A stretch of DNA of 47,144 nucleotides from Clostridiales bacterium (GTDB lineage: Bacteria; Bacillota; Clostridia; Peptostreptococcales; Acidaminobacteraceae): NCBI GenBank assembly GCA_016342415.1, contig JAEIOD010000035.1, positions 1-47,144 of the forward strand. The letters run 5' to 3'. Both the position numbers and the translations under genes were made by a program. This document shows positions 42,147 to 47,144 of the stretch, piece after piece; position 1 is the first letter of the stretch, and the number at the start of each line of letters is the position of its first letter. The notes below the pieces were generated by a model. That model saw only the letters and a program-made list of their open reading frames with translations. It made no database searches and was not told the DNA's origin.

Positions 42147-43268
42147 CTATTCTGTTTCTTCTAATACAAAATCCTTAGTATAGTAATTGAAGTTCTCTAC
42201 CGCTTTATACAATGCTAGTTCTTTAGATTGAATAGTAATCTTTGCTGCTTCTACATCATTTTGAGCTTTGGTTACATCAACAAATACAATCATTCCTAGA
42301 TCATACTTCACTTGATTTGTATTTAATGTTCTTTCAGCTATCTCCAATTTAAGTTTCGCTATTTCTACATCTAATTGTGCATTTAAGATACCATTGTAAT
42401 CTGATCTTATTTTTACTTCTTCAGTTACTTTAGCATCTGCTAGAACTTTTTCTAAATCAGCAATAGACTTGTCATAGTCCTCTGCACCATCAGGTCTTTT
42501 ATATATAGTGTATCTGTATTCAACATCTTTTTCTAATTTTTTCATTTCCAGGTCTTTTTCAGCTTTTGTTACACTAGAACCGCTTTCTTTTGCAAAAGTA
42601 GATAACGCTTCTATGTCATATGAAAATACTACATTCAAATCAATATCATCTGCTAAATTGAACTGAGTATTTAGATCAACACCCAATTTCTTTGCTAAGT
42701 CCATTTGAGACATTTCGATAGACCATTCTGCTTTTCTAATATTCAGTTCAGCAGAAGCAATATTGTTTTCCAAGTCTAAAATTGTATTCTTAGTAGTTAA
42801 ACCAAGTGCCAATTCCTGCTTTTTAGATTCCAACTCTGTCTTTTGAACTTCTAAGTTAGCTTTACTGGAACCTATAGACAACAATTCATTCTTAAGAGAT
42901 ACATAAGCACTTGTCACATCCATGCGAATACTATTTAAGGTATCTTCTTTTTCTAGTTTTAAGTCATCTACGATTCTTTGTTTTTGAACAGGTACTAATT
43001 CTTTAATAATACCGTTAGCTAAATATACTGAATCCGTTAAGCTAAGATCTAACTTCATTATTTCAGATTGATACTTTGCTGACTTTAAATTTCTTTCAGC
43101 AATGTAAATATTACTGTCATAATTCTTAATGACAATACTATTATCTTGTGCTAATTTTATAGCTTGTTCCAATGTAATGTTCATCGTGCCACTATCTTCG
43201 GCAAATGCAGGTACTACCGCACTTAAAAGTAAAACACTTATTAATAATAATGATATAAATCTTTTCAT
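42147..43268 (-). CDS. TolC-family secreted coiled-coil protein 2
   Basis: 373 residues. The signal peptide ends near VVPAFA-EDS (about 23). Two long helical hairpins follow. Each half has the TolC-family element, LEQAIKLAQDNSIVIKNYDS at the start and VKYDLGMIVFVDVTKAQNDV near the end, a signature of outer-membrane efflux proteins. The typical beta-barrel inserts are not obvious, so it may be a periplasm-like or wall-associated coiled coil instead of a pore. GGAGGG precedes ATG 43268. It follows TolC-family protein 1 by 11 nt in one operon with it. Confidence 0.8.
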   Translation of the reverse strand: MKRFISLLLISVLLLSAVVPAFAEDSGTMNITLEQAIKLAQDNSIVIKNYDSNIYIAERNLKSAKYQSEIMKLDLSLTDSVYLANGIIKELVPVQKQRIVDDLKLEKEDTLNSIRMDVTSAYVSLKNELLSIGSSKANLEVQKTELESKKQELALGLTTKNTILDLENNIASAELNIRKAEWSIEMSQMDLAKKLGVDLNTQFNLADDIDLNVVFSYDIEALSTFAKESGSSVTKAEKDLEMKKLEKDVEYRYTIYKRPDGAEDYDKSIADLEKVLADAKVTEEVKIRSDYNGILNAQLDVEIAKLKLEIAERTLNTNQVKYDLGMIVFVDVTKAQNDVEAAKITIQSKELALYKAVENFNYYTKDFVLEETE

Positions 43269-43279
43269 TTGTTTCCCTC

Positions 43280-44524
43280 CTAGTATGCAGGTCCAATACC
43301 TGTCGCTTTTTCCATCTTATCAATTGAATTCAAATAATTTCTTAGATTTGTTTTAACCGCATCTTCAGCCATAGTCACTTGATATTTTACAAGAGCTAAA
43401 TCCGAATCAATCACTTGACCAAGTTCATTTCTCTTAAGCATATCCTCATAGTTATTTTGTTTTATCTTTAATGATTCAATTGAAAACTGATAATCATTCC
43501 AATAAGTCAAAGTTTGAATATAACCATCTGAAACATTGTCTTTAACACTTGCCTCAGCAACCTCTAAATCATTCTGAGCTTTAATAAGAGCTATGTCAGC
43601 ATTTACTCTATCAGTCAAAAGTTCGTTGGTTAAGTACATCTTAATAATACTGTCTTCTCTTTCTTTCACACCTAGAGAAATACGAGCATTTTTTACCTCT
43701 GAACGATTTTGAATGGCATCAGCAAGATAAACATCAAGTTCATTATGAAGAGGTTCTACAGCATAGATATCTTCTACAGAATCAATCGTATCTTCTAGAA
43801 CATATTTCATTGTTACTTCTGCATCAATTAGCTGATTGAAGTTCATTTCCAAAGTATCAAGATTAATTTGTAATTGCTCAATTTGTTTTTCTAATACATT
43901 TAGATTCAATTCACTTATCTTCACATCATAAGCCGATACTTGACCAACATCATACTTCATCTGTGTAGCTTCATGTTTTTCTTTGCTAATAGCTAAATAT
44001 TCCTCTTGAAGTTTTAAAGTATTTTGTAGTCCTATAACTTGATTGTATAGATTACGAACACCAGCTTCCATAGATGGATTGATTGTTTTTCTAGTATTCT
44101 TTAATTTCTGAATCTCAGCATATAAAGAATAATAACCAAAATCTCTAGCTTTAATAAAGTTATCCAACATTTCTTGTCCAGAATATACTGGTGGTAACTT
44201 GCCAAATATATTAGTATATGCTTTAAGTTCAATTTCTTCTTCTAATGTTAATATTTCCTTTTCGTCGTATTTCTTTTCATATAACTCTCTAAATTTCTCA
44301 ATAGTATTTAAACTCTCTTGAATTTTATTCTTACCTTCAATCGCAGCACGATAATTTTTCCATAATTTTTCAATGGAATCGTCAATTTTATCAATATTTG
44401 ATGAATCTTCTGTGGCCATTTCTATTGCTTTTTCTACTGTTATTATGGTATTTTCATCTGCAAAGGCAAAAGAACCTGTAAATATTATACTTAATAATAA
44501 CAAAGAGACAACTCTTCTAAACAT
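43280..44524 (-). CDS. TolC-family secreted coiled-coil protein 1
   Basis: 414 residues. Signal peptide about 1-22 (ending FAFA-DEN). Helical throughout, with the TolC landmarks VEKAIEMATEDSSNIDKIDD and MKYDVGQVSAYDVKISELNL, and a second half ending ELGQVIDSDLALVKYQVTMA. It is a divergent paralogue of the adjacent gene, so the pair could form a hetero-oligomer. In diderms TolC forms the exit duct of tripartite pumps. The same window has an RND pump and adaptor at 14.9-19 kb, but in a separate operon. GAGGAG precedes ATG 44524. Confidence 0.8.
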   Translation of the reverse strand: MFRRVVSLLLLSIIFTGSFAFADENTIITVEKAIEMATEDSSNIDKIDDSIEKLWKNYRAAIEGKNKIQESLNTIEKFRELYEKKYDEKEILTLEEEIELKAYTNIFGKLPPVYSGQEMLDNFIKARDFGYYSLYAEIQKLKNTRKTINPSMEAGVRNLYNQVIGLQNTLKLQEEYLAISKEKHEATQMKYDVGQVSAYDVKISELNLNVLEKQIEQLQINLDTLEMNFNQLIDAEVTMKYVLEDTIDSVEDIYAVEPLHNELDVYLADAIQNRSEVKNARISLGVKEREDSIIKMYLTNELLTDRVNADIALIKAQNDLEVAEASVKDNVSDGYIQTLTYWNDYQFSIESLKIKQNNYEDMLKRNELGQVIDSDLALVKYQVTMAEDAVKTNLRNYLNSIDKMEKATGIGPAY

Positions 44525-44625
44525 TTAATTCTCCTCTCATCTTATCTTTATATCAATATAGCATAGAATTGTATCCAAATTGTATCATAAGCTTCTCTTT
44601 AATGATTTTTTAATCCTATTTAAAT

Positions 44626-44652
44626 AAAAAAGCTTCACCCCGAAGGGTGAAG
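44626..44652 (-). terminator. Strong terminator after SLH paralogue 3
   Basis: CTTCACCC/GGGTGAAG with a TTCG loop and a T run on the minus strand, eight bases past the stop at 44660. It separates SLH paralogue 3 from the TolC pair. Confidence 0.95.
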
Positions 44653-44659
44653 TTAATTA

Positions 44660-46870
44660 TTAATATTTAATTACAGTATTTATAGTTTTATTTGTAGTAA
44701 ATTGATTTGAATAGTCTGTTAAATTAGTGATCACCAACGTATATGATTCAACTAAATCACTTCCGAATGTTAATATTGCAGTTTTTGTATCTATATAATT
44801 TACACTACTTGGTGTAATCGAAGCTTTATTACCACTATTATTAGTATATTCCAATGAATACTTAGATGTACCATTACTTGCCGCTACAGGTTGATCAAAT
44901 TCGACTAATACTTTTCTAGCAGAAATTTGCTTAACACTCATTGCTACTGTATCAGGATAAGCATATGTTATACCTTCCATGTTATAAGTTAAATTCGTAT
45001 AGCTAGTACCATATACATCTGTGATACCATTCACTATTTGTATATTATATGTGTTACCAGACACAATACCACTACCAGAATTAAGATAAACAAGTAACAT
45101 ATTAGGTGTATTGGCATCAAATAGTATAGTATGATCATTTACACCAACAATATTGGCACTCACAGAAGAGCTCTTTAACGGTTCTGTAAAGTATATCGCA
45201 ATTAAATTACTATTAAATGGTGCAATATACTCAATCTTAAACGGATTAGTTGAAAAATCTTTGCCTATAAATCCAAATTTAGATTCGTCCAATTCAGTAC
45301 TATTCAAACTGTCTTTAATACCTTTAATGGTCATCTCATATTCACGATCTTTAACAAGAGCTGGCCACTTTATATCGTATTGTCTATTTTTTAACTCACC
45401 TTGACCAGTCATAGTAACACCAAAAGCGTTATTATAAGGATTACTAAGAGTAGTATCTTGTAGACTATAATTACTAATACTGTTAACAGAAGATTGACTT
45501 ACTTCTTTATCAAAGATTATTCTAACATGATTACTGTTAATTTGATCTATTGATTCTATACCAATCGATTCATTTGGTAAATTATTAGCAATAAATGTAT
45601 CTTCAATATCAGAGTTTTCATTAATATATACACCATATGCACTCTGAGCAGTTCCCTTAATTTTTAAAGTATACTCTGCTTCATTAAGAAATTGACCTTC
45701 TTTTAGCTTAATACTAATAGCATTAGTTTTACCACTAATCGCTGCAACATCCAAAGTGTCAAAAGAACCCTTTATAAATTCCTTACCATCAAGGTATAAA
45801 GAATAATATAACGGAACAGCTATATTAGAATTTACTGGATGTGTGAAATATACATCAATTCTGTCTTTGCTCACTGCTGAAATTTTACTAATTGTAAAAT
45901 AACTTGATTCTTTTGCAGCAACAGTATATCCTTTATATTCACCTTGTAATAATTCGACTACAAAATTATCAGAATCCATTATATTTGCAACAGTAAAATA
46001 GTATACTTGATTTTCAGCTTGTTTATCAGTAGTAAGAGTAAGTAATTTGTCTTTATAAACAGAAGAGACAACATTAACAGGATTACTTAATGCTTTGTCA
46101 GAGTATAATCTGATTTGCTCATCACTAATATTTCTTACATCTTCATTTAAAGTAATTTCAACACTAGTAGGAGATGTCACTTTTACGGACTTAATTTCAG
46201 TTAGTATAGTATCTTCTTTTACTAGTTTTAGTTCTTCTATTTTTTCAATTGTAGTAATTTTATTTTCAACCAAACCATCTAAAATAGTTTTTTCAGTTTG
46301 GTTATTTTTCATATTTAAAGATCTAAACATTAATTGTACTACTTCATTTCTCTTAAACTCAACTTTATCTGCAGTTTTTGTTAAGTATGTTACATCATCA
46401 ACTAATCCAGTATTATACGAAAACGCATAAACTGTATCCCAAGAAAAATCAGTATTTGTGTATCCCAATGCTTTTAATACCATCGTTAAGAAAGCTTTCT
46501 CACTTAAAGTATTATTTGCCTTAACTGTACCATCTGGATAACCAGATAGAATATAATTTCTCTCACAATATCCTATATAAGCTGCATACCATTCCGTACC
46601 GTCAATATCAGGAAAATTGCTTTTAGTATACATAGCCTTTTTACTTATAACATCTTGTTCTTTTCCTAATAACTTTACAATAAATGTCGCTGCTTCAGCT
46701 CTTGTTAGGTTACCATTCAAATTAAAACCTGTATCGTCACCGGAAATCAAGCCAATTTTATTTAACAATGTTGCTTTTTCCAGATCCGTTTTTTCTTCAG
46801 CAAATGCTGCTAAAGAAGTAATAGTTAATAGTACTACTAAAACAAAGCATAAAACTCTTTTCAACTTCAT
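44660..46870 (-). CDS. Surface protein: N-terminal SLH plus Ig-like repeats (paralogue 3)
   Basis: 736 residues from ATG 46870, six bases after AGGAGG. Signal peptide MKLKRVLCFVLVVLLTITSL to about AAFA-EEK. SLH units fill about 30-190 (LTRAEAATFIVKLLGKEQ, FPDIDGTEWYAAYIGYCERN, LSGYPDGTVKANNTLSEKAF). Ig-like repeats follow with the shared landmarks VEITLNEDV, IDVYFTHPV, VRIIFDKEV, IAIYFTEPL and VLVEFDQPV. It is closer to paralogues 1 and 2 than to any other gene here. It lies upstream of the TolC pair but is cut off from it by a strong terminator. Confidence 0.85.
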   Translation of the reverse strand: MKLKRVLCFVLVVLLTITSLAAFAEEKTDLEKATLLNKIGLISGDDTGFNLNGNLTRAEAATFIVKLLGKEQDVISKKAMYTKSNFPDIDGTEWYAAYIGYCERNYILSGYPDGTVKANNTLSEKAFLTMVLKALGYTNTDFSWDTVYAFSYNTGLVDDVTYLTKTADKVEFKRNEVVQLMFRSLNMKNNQTEKTILDGLVENKITTIEKIEELKLVKEDTILTEIKSVKVTSPTSVEITLNEDVRNISDEQIRLYSDKALSNPVNVVSSVYKDKLLTLTTDKQAENQVYYFTVANIMDSDNFVVELLQGEYKGYTVAAKESSYFTISKISAVSKDRIDVYFTHPVNSNIAVPLYYSLYLDGKEFIKGSFDTLDVAAISGKTNAISIKLKEGQFLNEAEYTLKIKGTAQSAYGVYINENSDIEDTFIANNLPNESIGIESIDQINSNHVRIIFDKEVSQSSVNSISNYSLQDTTLSNPYNNAFGVTMTGQGELKNRQYDIKWPALVKDREYEMTIKGIKDSLNSTELDESKFGFIGKDFSTNPFKIEYIAPFNSNLIAIYFTEPLKSSSVSANIVGVNDHTILFDANTPNMLLVYLNSGSGIVSGNTYNIQIVNGITDVYGTSYTNLTYNMEGITYAYPDTVAMSVKQISARKVLVEFDQPVAASNGTSKYSLEYTNNSGNKASITPSSVNYIDTKTAILTFGSDLVESYTLVITNLTDYSNQFTTNKTINTVIKY

Positions 46871-46898
46871 ATTAAACCTCCTAGTTTTTATCCTACTA

Positions 46899-46951
46899 TG
46901 AGGCTATCAAGAAAACCACGAAATGTAAAGTTTTTCAAATTGAATGTAATA
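46899..46951 (-). promoter_or_regulatory. SLH-type promoter of paralogue 3
   Basis: On the minus strand TATTACATT (rc 46943-46951), 13 nt, TTTACATT (rc 46922-46929), 12 nt, TGATAGCCTCA (rc 46899-46909). TTTACA and TAGCCT are 17 bp apart. Spacings are identical to those before paralogue 1. Confidence 0.6.
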
Positions 46952-47070
46952 AATCTTTAAGAAAAGAAAATTGCTAAACATGATCTAAATAAGTGTGAAT
47001 TTTAACTTCATATACTTATATTAGCATTATCGAACATTTACTCACTATATCATAAAACAGCAGTAATATA

Positions 47071-47091
47071 AAAAATGCGGTCAATGACCGC
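47071..47091 (-). terminator. Terminator of the gene entering from the right
   Basis: GCGGTCA/TGACCGC with a single-base loop on paper (a larger loop in practice), then ATTTTTTA on the minus strand. It lies 15 nt past the stop at 47107. Confidence 0.75.
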
Positions 47092-47106
47092 TTCTTTCCT
47101 TTGTTG

Positions 47107-47144
47107 TTATTTATCTTTCCATTCATAAGTTCTACCATGCACTG
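47107..47144 (-). CDS. C-terminal end of a gene cut by the window edge
   Basis: The minus strand from the right edge reads VHGRTYEWKDK and a TAA (47107-47109), followed at once by a good terminator, so a gene very probably ends here. Eleven residues are too few for a family call. Confidence 0.5.
   Translation of the reverse strand, partial: VHGRTYEWKDK

Overview
The window is AT-rich DNA of a low-G+C Gram-positive type. It has strong AGGAGG-type ribosome binding sites, Rho-independent terminators, a T-box leader and many S-layer-homology (SLH) proteins. Iron alcohol dehydrogenase, RND efflux, Cache chemoreceptor and GGDEF genes fit an anaerobic member of the Clostridia (Bacillota). The genus cannot be told from the sequence. 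Almost every gene is on the minus strand, so transcription runs right to left. The only clear plus-strand gene is a stand-alone HTH-TPR regulator at 11.7-12.6 kb. No rRNA, tRNA, CRISPR array, transposase or prophage gene was seen.

Layout. 0-6 kb: small orphan genes (DUF4375-like protein, anchored hypothetical protein, nitrilase-superfamily amidohydrolase, methyltransferase, lipoprotein), then a histidine kinase whose start overlaps the end of an ErcA-like iron alcohol dehydrogenase gene. 6-11 kb: a GAF-GGDEF diguanylate cyclase, an archaeal-type aspartyl-tRNA synthetase behind a T-box leader (a complete element plus a second orphan antiterminator), and a dCache chemoreceptor. 11.3-12.6 kb: an RRNPP-like regulator facing a decayed gene for a tiny secreted peptide. 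12.9-19.7 kb: an M3 oligopeptidase and a TetR / membrane-fusion lipoprotein / RND pump operon with an overlapping gene order and a palindromic operator.

19.8-47.1 kb is a cell-envelope island. Three paralogues have N-terminal SLH plus Ig-like repeats (22048, 27201 and 46870 starts) and share a promoter design. One protein has Big_2 repeats with C-terminal SLH, and two have fibronectin-III-like repeats with C-terminal SLH. Also present are a trypsin-like protease fused to stalk domains and MORN repeats, two TolC-family proteins, and an eight-gene run (37361 to 31287). That run holds three related membrane proteins with a PH-like cytoplasmic domain, a fourth more remote one, an S41 lipoprotein protease, and a protein that looks like a degenerate actin/MreB. 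This run is the best candidate for an undescribed system. A CBS protein with a HEPN-like R-x4-H motif sits beside an Imm17-type small membrane protein.

Two intergenic regions 15 kb apart carry the same 60-bp element. It has inverted perfect DnaA boxes with a fixed 15-nt spacer, followed by GTGGAT repeats every 11 bp. Start sites were moved from the longest reading frame wherever a Shine-Dalgarno sequence clearly favoured an internal start.
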